64,000 nucleotides of DNA. Origin: CALGFH01 sp036003705 (GTDB lineage Bacteria; Actinomycetota; CALGFH01). Made by a program: the position numbers and the translations under genes. The stretch is taken from positions 1 to 64,000 of the forward strand of contig DASYSE010000121.1 of NCBI GenBank assembly GCA_036003705.1, in the 5' to 3' direction. This document shows, piece by piece, positions 1-8,094 of this stretch. Positions within the stretch are counted from its first letter, which is position 1, and each line of letters begins with the position of its first letter. The notes beneath the pieces are model-generated. The model had not been told where the DNA came from. It saw nothing but the letters and a program-made list of their open reading frames with translations, and searched no databases.

Positions 1-296
1 GTGTCGACCTCGTAGTGGGCGGTGGTGAGGTCGCGCTGGACCAGGAACCGCTCGTCCTCAGGGTAGAAGACTGCCGTCTCGTGGTCGTCGCCCGCGAAGG
101 CCTTGACGGCCTCCAGCGAGTCCCAGAGCGTGAACATCACGAACTCGGTCCGGTCGTCGACATCGCGGCGAAGCATCCAGACGCCGTTGTTGCCGGGACT
201 CTTCGCATAGCCGGCCACGCCGGTCTCCTGCATGTACCGGGCGTACGCGTCGCCGTCCTGCTTGCGGACGGCGCCCTTCCAGATGCGAGCGATCAT
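1..296 (-). CDS. Antibiotic biosynthesis monooxygenase-like (ABM) domain protein, C-terminus cut by window edge
   Basis: The minus-strand frame starts at ATG 296-294 and stays open to the left edge, giving at least 98 residues. It begins MIARIWKGAV and continues through YMQETGVAGYA, VMFTLWDSLEAVKAFAG and FYPEDERFLV. That pattern, a first strand with a WxG segment and a later W-x-S-x2-A-x2-F helix, is the usual signature of small dimeric ABM-fold proteins. Such proteins are cofactor-free monooxygenases or of unknown role. The sense strand carries an AGG-rich stretch (CGAGGAGGAACG) just upstream of the ATG, a good ribosome site. Its substrate cannot be inferred. The stop codon lies outside the window. 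Confidence 0.75.
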   Translation of the reverse strand, partial: MIARIWKGAVRKQDGDAYARYMQETGVAGYAKSPGNNGVWMLRRDVDDRTEFVMFTLWDSLEAVKAFAGDDHETAVFYPEDERFLVQRDLTTAHYEVD

Positions 297-471
297 CGTT
301 CCTCCTCGACCTCGCACTCGGCCGGTCGTTGGCGTGGCCATGCTAGGTGTCAGGATGGAGACGAGGTGGCCCGAAAGCAGGAGGCTGTCGAAGAACGTGG
401 TGGATCAGTGGGAACCTCCACCCCCCGTGCGGCGAGATAGTGGTGTGCCGCCACGGACGAGGAGGCCACCG

Positions 472-987
472 GTGGGTCAGGGCAGCGACAGGAGCTTCGA
501 GGAGCTCTTCGCGGCCACCTATGGCCGGCTGGTCGGGTTGCTGTTCGCGTTCCTGCACGACCGGGCCCAGGCCGAGGACGTGGTTCAGGACGCCTTCGCC
601 AGCGCCCTGCTGCGCTGGCGGGTCCTCCGCCGCTACCACGACCCCGAGGCCTGGGTGCGGACGGTCGCCCTCCGCCGGGCCATCGACCACCACCGCCGCA
701 CCGCGCGGCAGCTACGAGCCCTGCGGCGGCTTGGGCCGCCGTCGTCGCTGCCGCCGGTCGGTGCCGAGCATGTCGACCTGGTGCGGGCCCTCCGCAAGCT
801 CCCCCTGACCCAGCGGGAGGTGCTGGTCCTGCACTACGTCGCCGAGCTGGCGGTGGAGCAGGTCGCCGCCGAGTTGCGGCTGCCCCTCGGCACCGTGAAG
901 AGCCGGCTGGCGCGGGGTCGGGCGGCGCTCGCGCACCACCTGCAACCCGGCGTCGGCACGCCAGACGAGGAGAGCACCAATGCGTGA
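472..987 (+). CDS. ECF-type RNA polymerase sigma factor
   Basis: About 171 residues. Sigma-70 region 2 is at roughly residues 8-75 (FEELFAATYGRL, then AEDVVQDAF, the core-binding/-10 recognition helix) and region 4 at about 108-158 (LPLTQREVLVLHYVAEL, then the helix-turn-helix VAAELRLPLGTVKSRLARG). Architecture and length fit a stress-type ECF factor. The open frame extends further upstream, but GTG 472 is preceded by GGAGG at 461-465 with six bases of spacing and starts exactly before region 2, so I chose it. The stop overlaps the start of the following gene (ATGCGTGA), so the two are co-translated, and the neighbour is the natural candidate for its regulator. Confidence 0.88.
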   Translation: MGQGSDRSFEELFAATYGRLVGLLFAFLHDRAQAEDVVQDAFASALLRWRVLRRYHDPEAWVRTVALRRAIDHHRRTARQLRALRRLGPPSSLPPVGAEHVDLVRALRKLPLTQREVLVLHYVAELAVEQVAAELRLPLGTVKSRLARGRAALAHHLQPGVGTPDEESTNA

Positions 988-2125
988 GGAGGAGCTGCGC
1001 TCGCGCCTCCAGGCCCTGGCCGTGGCCGGCCGGGTGGCGCCGGAGCCGGTGGCCATCGGCGCCGTCCGCCGCCGCGCCCGCCGCAGGCTCCAGGGCGGGA
1101 CGGCGCTGGTCCTGGTGGGCCTGCTGGTGGCGGTCGGGGGCGTGCGGCTGGCCTCCGAGGCGGGCGACCGACCCGGCGTCAGCCCGGTCGCTCCGGTTGC
1201 GCCACCCGCCGGCCCGCCGGCCGCGGTCGCGCCGGCCACCTTCGTGGGCCAGGTCGGCGACGGCAGCAGCCGACGGACCGTCATCATCGATGCCAGGACC
1301 GGCAGGATCGTGCGCCAGGTGCCCGGCTCGGACCGGCGGTCGGACCTGGCCGCCGACGCGGTCGTCGGGCCCGACCTACGCAGCATGTACCTCCCGGCCG
1401 CCGGCCCCGGCGCGGCCTCGGCATGCAATCCCAGCTGGACCCAGGTCGACCTGGCCACCGGGGCGCGGCAGCCCGCCTTCGGCGGGCTGACCGGCGTCGG
1501 GGAGTTCAGCCTGAGCGCCGACGGCCGGACCCTGGCGTACCTCCACACCACCGCCCCCGGAACCTCGGACCGGGCGCGGTTCGACATGAGCTGCCGCTTC
1601 GAGCTGGTCGTCCGTGAGCTGGCCAGCGGCCGGCAGCGGGTGTGGACGATCCCACCGGGCGGGTCGGTACAGGGCCTCGAGCTGAGCCCGGACGCGACCC
1701 GGTTGGTCTACCTCCTGGGCCGGACACCCGGCGGGGACCGCCTGCTCCACGTGCTCCCGCTGGCCGGCACCACCTCGGTCGCCGACGGCCACGACCTGCC
1801 GGCGGCCGGCGACTGCCCGGTGTCCATGTGGCGGTTCCTGGACGGCCGGCGGCTCCTGGCCCTCGGCTCGCAGGGCTGCGGCGGCGGGCGCTTCGACAAC
1901 CTCCTGGTCCGAATCGACCTGGAGACCCGGCGGGTGGTGTCGACCGTCCCACTCGGCCTGCCGGCCGAGCCCTTCAGCCTGGACGTGGACCGGTCGGGCC
2001 GCCACGTGATCATCGCCGCCGCCGGCAAGCCCAACGACCAACGACCGGCGACCGTCTACGTGTTGCGCGACGGCCACCCCCAGCGGGTGCCGTTCGGTGG
2101 CGACTGCTGGCAGGCGGACTGGTAG
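980..2125 (+). CDS. Membrane-anchored beta-propeller-like protein, probable partner of the ECF sigma factor
   Basis: 381 residues. An N-terminal cytoplasmic segment of about 33 residues (MREEELRSRLQALAVAGRV) ends in an arginine cluster (RRRARRRL). One transmembrane helix follows (ALVLVGLLVAVGGVRLA, about 38-56), then an Ala/Pro-rich linker and a large extracytoplasmic part. That part has repeated blades of the type SLSADGRTLAYL, ELSPDATRLVYLL and DVDRSGRHVIIAAA, which resemble WD40/TolB-like propellers. I see no clear zinc-binding anti-sigma (ZAS) motif, so direct sigma binding is inferred only from the overlap with the upstream sigma gene. It may sense an envelope signal. Close homologues are usually annotated hypothetical. 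Confidence 0.7.
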   Translation: MREEELRSRLQALAVAGRVAPEPVAIGAVRRRARRRLQGGTALVLVGLLVAVGGVRLASEAGDRPGVSPVAPVAPPAGPPAAVAPATFVGQVGDGSSRRTVIIDARTGRIVRQVPGSDRRSDLAADAVVGPDLRSMYLPAAGPGAASACNPSWTQVDLATGARQPAFGGLTGVGEFSLSADGRTLAYLHTTAPGTSDRARFDMSCRFELVVRELASGRQRVWTIPPGGSVQGLELSPDATRLVYLLGRTPGGDRLLHVLPLAGTTSVADGHDLPAAGDCPVSMWRFLDGRRLLALGSQGCGGGRFDNLLVRIDLETRRVVSTVPLGLPAEPFSLDVDRSGRHVIIAAAGKPNDQRPATVYVLRDGHPQRVPFGGDCWQADW

Positions 2126-2290
2126 CCACTCGGTCCACGGCCGCCCGCACAGCATCGGCGCTGACGGGTCAGAGGTCCGCGGGTTCGATTGACACCGGGA
2201 TGGATGGTATGTGAGCGTCCGGCGATGCCCACCGACCCCCGCACCCAGGCCTTCCTCAAGCGCATCGTCGAGGCCGGCCGCCTCTGAGCC

Positions 2291-3055
2291 ATGCGGCGCG
2301 AGCAGGTCATCGAGCTGCTGCACGGAGCGCTGGAGCCGCTGGCCTGGGTCAACGCCGCCTGGCTTGGCGGCTCCGACGCCTTCGGGCGGGCCGACGAGCT
2401 GTCCGACGTCGACCTGCAGGTGGACGTGGACGACGGCCAGGTCGCGGCCCCCTTCGGGGCGCTCGAGGCCGCCATGGCGGGCGCGTCGCCGATCGTTGCC
2501 CGGCTGGTGATGCCGATGCCGACCTGGCACGGCCATGCCCAGCGGTTCTACCGGCTCCGCGACACCAGCCAGTTCACCGCCGTCGACGTGGTCGTGTTCG
2601 AGCGGTCCGACCCCCGCCGCTACTACAACCAGACCGAGCGCCACGGCAGCCCGCTGGTCCTGTTCGACCGGGCCGGGGTGGTCCATCCCGCTCCGCTGGA
2701 CCAGGAGGAGCTGCGCGCCACCCTGGAGCGGGAGGTGAACGGCATCCGCGACCGGCTGCCGTTCACCCTGCCCCTGGTGGCCAAGGAGGTCGGCCGCGGC
2801 GACGCCCTGGCCGCGCTGGCCGCCTACCACCGGCATGTGCTGCGGCCGCTGGTCACCCTTCACCGGGTGCGCCACACCCCGGCACGGCACGACTTCGGCG
2901 CCCGCTACACCCGCGACGACCTGCCCGACGACGTCCAGGCGATGCTGCGCGAGCTGTCCTTCGTCGCCGACCTCGACGACCTGGCGGCCAAGCTGCCGAA
3001 GGCCGAGCAGCTGCTCCGCGAGCTGCTCGGCAACCTGCTCCGTTCCCGGCCATGA
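2291..3055 (+). CDS. Nucleotidyltransferase-domain protein
   Basis: 254 residues. Residues about 19-43 (WLGGSDAFGRADELSDVDLQ) match the minimal nucleotidyltransferase signature: a G-G-S turn, 10-13 residues, then D-x-D-L with two metal-binding aspartates. The third acidic residue could be in TAVDVVVFE (about residues 98-106). The C-terminal half is alpha-helical (LPKAEQLLRELLGNLL), as in aminoglycoside or lincosamide nucleotidyltransferase-like proteins. Substrate is unknown; related stand-alone proteins include antibiotic adenylyltransferases and toxin-antitoxin enzymes, but no partner gene adjoins it. The start ATG 2291 follows the stop of an unrelated frame and has only a weak ribosome site. 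Confidence 0.72.
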   Translation: MRREQVIELLHGALEPLAWVNAAWLGGSDAFGRADELSDVDLQVDVDDGQVAAPFGALEAAMAGASPIVARLVMPMPTWHGHAQRFYRLRDTSQFTAVDVVVFERSDPRRYYNQTERHGSPLVLFDRAGVVHPAPLDQEELRATLEREVNGIRDRLPFTLPLVAKEVGRGDALAALAAYHRHVLRPLVTLHRVRHTPARHDFGARYTRDDLPDDVQAMLRELSFVADLDDLAAKLPKAEQLLRELLGNLLRSRP

Positions 3056-3223
3056 GGACCCGGAGGCACCGGCGCATCGACCTGATCCTGCTCGCCGCGG
3101 CCACGTGGGCGGTGGCGGTGGGCGGGGTCGGCGGCGGCACCGGAGGTGGCGGCGGCGGGTCCTGGTGCCCACGATCGCGGGTTTGGCCGAGATTTCGGTT
3201 AGCATCCTCGGCGGAGAACGCTC

Positions 3224-3706
3224 ATGCAGCTGCCCAACCCGCCCTGGTACCGCCGGTGGTCGGTCATCCTGGCCGGCATCATCGTGCTGGCCGCGCTCAC
3301 GGCGCTACTCGGCTGGCGGGGGCTGCAGGAGACGGCCGGGCCGGACACCGCCACTCCGACCGTGCCACCCACGACCGTCGCCGAGCCGACCACGATCTTG
3401 CCGCCGCCGACCACCATCGCGAGGCCCGGGGTTCTGTGGGAGAAGAAGGGCAGCGACTCGCACCGGAGCCGGCCGTTCAGGGCGCCTCCCAGCTGGCGCA
3501 TCGTCTGGTCGTTCGACTGCTCAGACTTCGCCAGGTACGGCGGCGGCAACTTCAAGCTTACCGGCCAGGGCGCCTTCGAACGGGTCCTGATCCAGGATTT
3601 CGACGCCAAGGCCAACGGCACCCGGTCGGTGACCGGCGGCGGCTTCGGCCGCCTGGTCATCACCTCGGTCTGCGACCACTGGACCGTCCAGGCGCTACCG
3701 GCCTGA
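3224..3706 (+). CDS. Hypothetical protein, single membrane anchor with extracytoplasmic domain
   Basis: 160 residues. A short cytoplasmic start (MQLPNPPWYRRW) is followed by one hydrophobic helix (about 13-31, SVILAGIIVLAALTALLGW), then a threonine/proline-rich linker (TATPTVPPTTVAEPTT) and a globular domain of about 95 residues with two cysteines (FDCSDF and TSVCDHW) that could form a disulfide. The C-terminal part has short beta-rich segments (GRLVITSVCDHWTVQAL). Proteins of this build are common in actinobacteria and have no assigned role. It is preceded by about 170 bases without a convincing gene. Function is not recognisable. Confidence 0.6.
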   Translation: MQLPNPPWYRRWSVILAGIIVLAALTALLGWRGLQETAGPDTATPTVPPTTVAEPTTILPPPTTIARPGVLWEKKGSDSHRSRPFRAPPSWRIVWSFDCSDFARYGGGNFKLTGQGAFERVLIQDFDAKANGTRSVTGGGFGRLVITSVCDHWTVQALPA

Positions 3707-3942
3707 CCGAACGCCAGCCCGACCGACCGGCACGGGCCCACCGGCGGGTGGCGGCACCCGCGGCCGGCAGCGCCAGGCCGAGCAGTCTCGGGGTCGCATC
3801 ACGATCACCTTGCCGCCTGGCGGCTCCTCGCCTTCCGGCAGCCATCGCCGGGTTGTCATTCGTCGTCGGCCCCGAACGGTCTGCCCCGCCCGTAGAATCG
3901 TCGGCCCGCGCACCCTGGCGGCCCACGAGGAGGAGGACCGGC

Positions 3943-5136
3943 TTGGACGCGACTGCTGGCACGGGACGGTTGGCGATCGTCGGCGGGCGGGTCATCCCCG
4001 TCCAGGGCACGCCCATCGAGGAGGGTGTCGTCCTGATCAGCCAGGGCCGGATCGAGGCCGTCGGCCGGGACGTGCGGGTGCCCGACGGTGTCGAGCGGGT
4101 CGACGCGGCCGGGAAGGTGGTGCTGCCGGGCCTGGTCGACGCGCACGTGCATCTGGGCGTGCACGAGGAGGGCGAGGGCTGGGCCGGCCAGGACACCAAC
4201 GAGCTGACCGACCCGGTCACCCCGCACGTCCGCGCCCTGGACGCCATCAACCCCGACGACCTCGGTTTCGTGGACGCGGTCGCCGGCGGGGTCCTGACCG
4301 TGAACGTCAACCCGGGGTCGGGCAACCCGATCGGCGGCCAGACGGCCGCGGTCCGTTGTGCCGGGCGGACGGTCGACGAGATGCTGCTGCGGGCGCCGAG
4401 CGGGATGAAGTCGGCCCTGGGCGAGAACCCCAAGCGGGTCTACGGCGACCGCACGCAGCTCCCCTCGACCCGGCTGGGCACCGCCGCGGTGATCCGCGAC
4501 GCCCTGGTCAAGGCGACCAACTACCTGGCCAAGCTGGAACGCGGCGACGACGAGTTCGTCGAGCGCGACCTGCGCTGGGAGGCGCTCGGCCTGGTCCTGC
4601 GCGGCGAGATCCCCTGGCGCCAGCACTGCCACCGGGCCGACGACATCGCCACCGCCCTGCGCCTGGCCGACGAGTTCGGCTACCGCCTGGTCATCGACCA
4701 TGGCACCGAGGCGGTGCTGCTCGCCGACCGCCTGGCCGACCGCGGCGTACCCGTCCTGATCGGCCCCCTGCTCACCTCCCGCTCCAAGGTCGAGCTGCGC
4801 AACCGCTCCCTGGCCAACCCGGGCCGCCTGGCCGCCGCCGGGGTCGAGCTGGGCATCATCACCGACCATCCGGTGGTCCCCATCCATCTGCTGCACGTCC
4901 AGGCCGGCCTGGCCGTCAGGGAGGGCCTGGACCCGGTGGCGGCGCTGCGCGCCGTCACCCTCACCCCGGCCCGTATCCTCGGTCTGGACGCCCAGCTCGG
5001 CTCGCTGGAACCCGGCAAGCACGCCACCTTGTGCGTATGGTCCGGCGACCCGCTCGACGCCCGCTCCCGGGTCGAGTCCGCCTGGATCGAGGGCCGGCCG
5101 GTGCTCACCTCGCCACCCCCCAGTCCCTCGTTCTGA
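3943..5136 (+). CDS. Amidohydrolase family protein (imidazolonepropionase-like)
   Basis: 397 residues from TTG 3943, chosen because GAGGAGGA lies about six bases upstream and the protein then begins directly before the composite beta-sandwich (RLAIVGGRVIPVQGTPIEEG). The metal-binding H-x-H is in VDAHVHLGVHEEG (about residue 69), further histidines are in WRQHCHRADD and VIDHGTEA, and the catalytic aspartate is in GIITDHPVVP. The C-terminal sheet GSLEPGKHATLCVWSGDPL returns to the sandwich. This is the subtype often annotated as imidazolonepropionase-like amidohydrolase; it hydrolyses cyclic amides or imides, but the natural substrate is unknown. It stands alone, with a possible -10 element (TAGAAT, 3893-3898) upstream and a converging gene downstream. 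Confidence 0.85.
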   Translation: MDATAGTGRLAIVGGRVIPVQGTPIEEGVVLISQGRIEAVGRDVRVPDGVERVDAAGKVVLPGLVDAHVHLGVHEEGEGWAGQDTNELTDPVTPHVRALDAINPDDLGFVDAVAGGVLTVNVNPGSGNPIGGQTAAVRCAGRTVDEMLLRAPSGMKSALGENPKRVYGDRTQLPSTRLGTAAVIRDALVKATNYLAKLERGDDEFVERDLRWEALGLVLRGEIPWRQHCHRADDIATALRLADEFGYRLVIDHGTEAVLLADRLADRGVPVLIGPLLTSRSKVELRNRSLANPGRLAAAGVELGIITDHPVVPIHLLHVQAGLAVREGLDPVAALRAVTLTPARILGLDAQLGSLEPGKHATLCVWSGDPLDARSRVESAWIEGRPVLTSPPPSPSF

Positions 5137-5143
5137 TGGGGTC

Positions 5144-5160
5144 GCCTCCGGTGGCGAGGC
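5144..5160. terminator. Possible bidirectional hairpin between converging genes
   Basis: GCCTC and GAGGC (5144-5148 and 5156-5160) can pair around a seven-base loop, directly between the stops of two converging genes at 5136 and 5197. There is no U-tract, so this is only a weak candidate for transcription termination. Confidence 0.25.
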
Positions 5161-5196
5161 GGGGTCGGCACCATCCCGGCCCGGCGCTGGGGATCG

Positions 5197-6033
5197 TCAA
5201 GGGCTGGGCGGCCTGACGTCCCCGTCCATCAGGCGGTCGAGGGCGGCCGCGACCCCGTCCTCGTCGTTGGAGGCGGTGACCCAGCCGGCCACCCGCTTGA
5301 GCGCCGGCTTGGCGTTGCCCATGGCGATGGGCAGGCCGACCACCTCGAGCATCCCCAGGTCGTTGTGGCCGTCCCCGATGGCGGCGGTCTCGCCGAGGGG
5401 GATTCCGCCGCGGGCGGCCAGGGCGGCCAGGGCACGGGCCTTGTCGACGCCGGCCCGGGTGACCTCCAGGTAGTTGTCGTGCGAGAACTGCCCGGCGCAG
5501 GCGGCCGGCAGCCGCCCGGCCACGGCGTGCAGCACCGGGATCAGCTCGGGGCGGCCGGCGATCAGCATCAGCTTGTGCGGGTCGGCGCCCGCCGGGCCGT
5601 CGGCGACCACGAAGCTGTCCCGGACGATGCCGGCCTCCCGCCGCATCGCCGGGTCGTCCCGCATGGCGAACCAGGTCGGCCCGACGAACCAGCTGGCGCT
5701 GAGCCCGGCGGCCGCCGCCTCGGCCAGCACCGCACCGGCCGCCTCCCCTGGCATCGGGTCGTCGACCAGCGGCGCACCGGCCAGGGCGCCCGTCTGGTCG
5801 AGCCGCGCGACCAGCGCCCCCTGATAGGTCACCACCCAGGCGGCCAGGTCGAGCTGGGCGAGCAGCCAGCGCAGCCCACCCGGCCCCCTGGAGGTGGCCA
5901 GGCAGACCTCCAGCCCACGGCCCCTGGCCCGCCCGACCGCCGCCCTGGTGGCCGGGGTGAGCCGGGCGTCGCTGGTCAGCAGCGTGCCGTCGACGTCCAG
6001 CACGACCAGCCGGATCCGGGAGGCGCTGGTCAC
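5197..6033 (-). CDS. HAD-superfamily phosphatase, Cof-type (IIB)
   Basis: 278 residues from GTG 6033. Motif I is VLDVDGTLLTSD near the N-terminus (nucleophile and acid aspartates), motif II is in LATSRG, the conserved lysine is in GVDKARALAAL, and motifs III/IV are in AIGDGHNDLGML (GDGxND), which is diagnostic for Cof-type sugar-phosphate phosphatases. The C2B cap lies between. The start overlaps the stop of the upstream E1 beta gene (GTGA), so it is the last gene of the 9.4-5.2 kb minus-strand operon. An upstream in-frame start would extend it into the neighbour and is unlikely. Substrate is unknown; this family removes phosphate from sugar phosphates and cofactors such as FMN or PLP. Confidence 0.88.
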   Translation of the reverse strand: MTSASRIRLVVLDVDGTLLTSDARLTPATRAAVGRARGRGLEVCLATSRGPGGLRWLLAQLDLAAWVVTYQGALVARLDQTGALAGAPLVDDPMPGEAAGAVLAEAAAAGLSASWFVGPTWFAMRDDPAMRREAGIVRDSFVVADGPAGADPHKLMLIAGRPELIPVLHAVAGRLPAACAGQFSHDNYLEVTRAGVDKARALAALAARGGIPLGETAAIGDGHNDLGMLEVVGLPIAMGNAKPALKRVAGWVTASNDEDGVAAALDRLMDGDVRPPSP

Positions 6034-7013
6034 CCGCTGTCGAGGGTCTGACGGACGGCGGTGGCGACCCGGTCGGCGGTGGGGATGACGGCCTGTTCGA
6101 GGTTGGCGGCGAACGGGAGGGGGACGCAAGCGCCGGCGACCCGCTTGAGGGGGGCGTCGAGGTCGTAGAACCCCTCGTCGGCGACGATCGAGGCCACGGT
6201 GGCGCCCCAGCCGTCCTGGTAGGGGTTCTCCTCGACGATCACCAGCCGGCTGGTGCGGGCGACGCTGTCAAGCACCGTGCGGGCGTCGAGGGGGACCAGG
6301 CAGCGAAGGTCGATGACCTCGCAGCCGATGCCGTCGCCGGCCAGGCGCTCGGCCGCGGCCAGGGCGGTCGGGACGGTGGAGGCGAGGGCGACCAGGGTGA
6401 CGTCGTCGCCCCGGCGGCGCACCTCGGCGACGCCGAGGGGCAGGACGTGGTCGTCGGGCGGGGCCTCGCCCTTGCTGGCGAGCAGCTGCTTGTGCTCGAA
6501 CACCAGCACCGGGTCGTCGCTGCGGATGGCGGCGGCCATCAGGCCGACCATGTCGGCGGGGGTTGCGGGGGCAGCGATCTTCAGGCCGGGGACGGCCATG
6601 GCCCAGTTCTCGACCGCCTGGGAGTGCTGGGCGCCGAACCCGAGGCCGCCGCCGTTGGCGGTGCGGACCACCAGGGGCACGGTCACCTGGCCGCCGGTCA
6701 TGTAGCGCATCTTGGGGATCTCGTTGGCCACGTAGTCCCAGCAGCAGGCGAGGAAGTCGGAGAACATGATCTCGGCCACCGGGCGCAGGCCGGTCATGGC
6801 CGCGCCCATGGCCGCGCCAACGATCGCCTGCTCGCTGATCGGGGTGTCCCAGACCCGCTGGGGGCCGAACTCGGCGAACAGCCCGGCTGTCGTCTTGAAC
6901 ACGCCCTCGGCGGTGCCGATGTCCTCGCCGAGGCAGACCACGGTCGGGTCGCGGCGCATCTCCTGGGCGATGCCGGCGGCCACCGCCTCCCGGTAGGTGA
7001 TCAGGTCCGCCAT
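6030..7013 (-). CDS. 2-oxoacid (pyruvate/acetoin-type) dehydrogenase E1 component, beta subunit
   Basis: 327 residues starting MADLITYREAVAAGIAQEM. Hallmarks of the E1 beta fold are VVCLGEDIGTAEGVF, RVWDTPISEQAIVGAAMG, EIMFSDF and the central KMRYMTGGQ. The C-terminal transketolase domain holds VIDLRCLVPLD and VIVEENPYQDGWGATV. With E1 alpha it would decarboxylate a 2-oxoacid (or cleave acetoin) on thiamine diphosphate. No E2 or E3 gene is in the window, so the complex partners must be encoded elsewhere. Its 5' end lies in a triplicated 47/48-bp segment that carries two additional ribosome-site/ATG copies upstream; only ATG 7013 is in frame with the enzyme. It is followed by an overlapping HAD phosphatase gene. 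Confidence 0.9.
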   Translation of the reverse strand: MADLITYREAVAAGIAQEMRRDPTVVCLGEDIGTAEGVFKTTAGLFAEFGPQRVWDTPISEQAIVGAAMGAAMTGLRPVAEIMFSDFLACCWDYVANEIPKMRYMTGGQVTVPLVVRTANGGGLGFGAQHSQAVENWAMAVPGLKIAAPATPADMVGLMAAAIRSDDPVLVFEHKQLLASKGEAPPDDHVLPLGVAEVRRRGDDVTLVALASTVPTALAAAERLAGDGIGCEVIDLRCLVPLDARTVLDSVARTSRLVIVEENPYQDGWGATVASIVADEGFYDLDAPLKRVAGACVPLPFAANLEQAVIPTADRVATAVRQTLDSG

Positions 7014-7119
7014 TGCGCGCCTCCCGTTGACTCCCCGGGCAAGGTGCTCAGGTCCGCCATTGGGCGCCTCCCGTTGACTCCCCAAGGCAAGGTGCTCAGG
7101 TTCGCCATTGCGCACCTCC
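6996..7119 (-). repeat. Tandem triplication of the E1 alpha/E1 beta gene junction
   Basis: Read on the minus strand, a segment containing GGAGG, then CAATGG, then CCTGA occurs at 7119-7072 (48 bp), 7071-7025 (47 bp) and, truncated, from 7024 to about 6996. In the first copy it encodes the last residues and stop of E1 alpha (GGAQWRT-stop at 7096). In the third copy it supplies ribosome site and ATG of E1 beta (7013). The extra copies create ATGs at 7108 and 7060 that open a 35-codon leader (7108-7001), which ends in the third copy just inside E1 beta. The ancestral arrangement was evidently a stop/start overlap. Confidence 0.85.
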
Positions 7120-8094
7120 GTCGGCCCAGACGTCGGTGAACGCGGTCGACTCGTCGGGGGGCGGGGCCGCCTTGGCCGCGTCGACGGCCGCGGCGACCTC
7201 CTCCCTTGCCCGGCTGTCGAGCCGGTCGATGGCCGGCTGGTCGACCCCACGGTCGCGCAGCCGCTCGGCCAGGACCAGCAGCGGGTCGCGCTCGAGCCAG
7301 GCGTCGACCTCCTCCTTGGGCCGGTACTTGCCGGGGTCGCTGCGCGAATGCCCGTACTGGCGGTAGGTGAGGGCCTCGATCACGGTCGGGCCGTCGCCGG
7401 CCCGTGCCCTGGCCGCGGCGGCCGAGACGGCCTTGCGCACGGCGACCACGTCGTTGCCGTCGATCACCTCGGCCGGCAGCTGGTAGGCGGGGGCGCGGCC
7501 GGCCGCCGGCTGGGCGACCGCGGTGACCGTCTTGATCGAGGTGTACTCCATGTAGAGGTTGTTCTCGCACACGAACAGCACCGGCAGCCGCCACACCGCG
7601 GCCAGGTTGAGGGCCTCGTGGAAGGCGCCGATGTTGGTGGCGCCGTCGCCGAAGAAGGCGACCGCGACCTGCCCGCTGCCCCGGATCCTGGCCGACCAGG
7701 CGGCCCCGCAGGCGATCGGCAGGTGGGCGCCGACGATCGCGTACGAGCCGAGCATGTTGTGGTCGGCCACCGTCAGGTGCATGGACCCGCCCTTGGCGGC
7801 GCACAGGCCGGTGGCCCGGCTCATCAGCTCGGCTAGGCAGGCCTCGGGGCTGGCCCCGCGGGCGATCGCGTGGTGGTGGCCGCGGTAGGTGGCGAACACG
7901 TAGTCGTCGGGCTCCAAGGCGGCGCTGGCGCCCACGGCCACGGCCTCCTGTCCGGAGGCGAGATGGGTGGTGCCCTTGACCAGGCCGCTCATGAACAGGT
8001 CGTAGGCGGCCTTCTCGGTGGCCCGGATCAGCGACATCCGCCGGTACAGCTCCAGCAGCTCCTCGACCCGCGGCTCGTCCTGGACCACCGTCAT
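7096..8094 (-). CDS. 2-oxoacid (pyruvate/acetoin-type) dehydrogenase E1 component, alpha subunit
   Basis: 332 residues. The thiamine diphosphate motif GDGATNIGAFHEALNLA ... ENN (about residues 155-185) is complete, and the substrate-loop histidines are present in TTHLASGQEAVAVG, YRGHHHAIA and KGGSMHLTV. The phosphorylation-loop region YRQYGHSRSDPGKYR (about 250-264) is typical for E1 alpha of the PDH/acetoin dehydrogenase group. The start ATG 8094 overlaps the stop of the upstream M24 gene (ATGA), and the 3' end lies in the first copy of the junction repeat. It forms the alpha2beta2 E1 enzyme with the following gene. Substrate specificity (pyruvate, acetoin or branched 2-oxoacid) cannot be decided from sequence alone. 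Confidence 0.9.
   Translation of the reverse strand: MTVVQDEPRVEELLELYRRMSLIRATEKAAYDLFMSGLVKGTTHLASGQEAVAVGASAALEPDDYVFATYRGHHHAIARGASPEACLAELMSRATGLCAAKGGSMHLTVADHNMLGSYAIVGAHLPIACGAAWSARIRGSGQVAVAFFGDGATNIGAFHEALNLAAVWRLPVLFVCENNLYMEYTSIKTVTAVAQPAAGRAPAYQLPAEVIDGNDVVAVRKAVSAAAARARAGDGPTVIEALTYRQYGHSRSDPGKYRPKEEVDAWLERDPLLVLAERLRDRGVDQPAIDRLDSRAREEVAAAVDAAKAAPPPDESTAFTDVWADGGAQWRT

Noticed and set aside
2160..2210. tRNA-like T-loop sequence (GGTTCGATT)
   Set aside because: No matching T-stem, anticodon arm or acceptor stem could be paired around it.
3052..3223. Possible small membrane peptide or N-terminal extension starting right after the nucleotidyltransferase gene
   Set aside because: A short hydrophobic run followed by low-complexity glycine; the long frame it opens only joins the real amidohydrolase by chance and crosses another gene.
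3853..3898. Promoter TTGTCA...TAGAAT upstream of the amidohydrolase
   Set aside because: Spacing of 34 bases is too long; only the TAGAAT box is plausible.
5365..6051. Long plus-strand open frames opposite the HAD and E1 genes, and many similar frames elsewhere
   Set aside because: Shadows of GC-rich genes: arginine/glycine/proline-rich translations without domains, lying fully inside well-supported genes.
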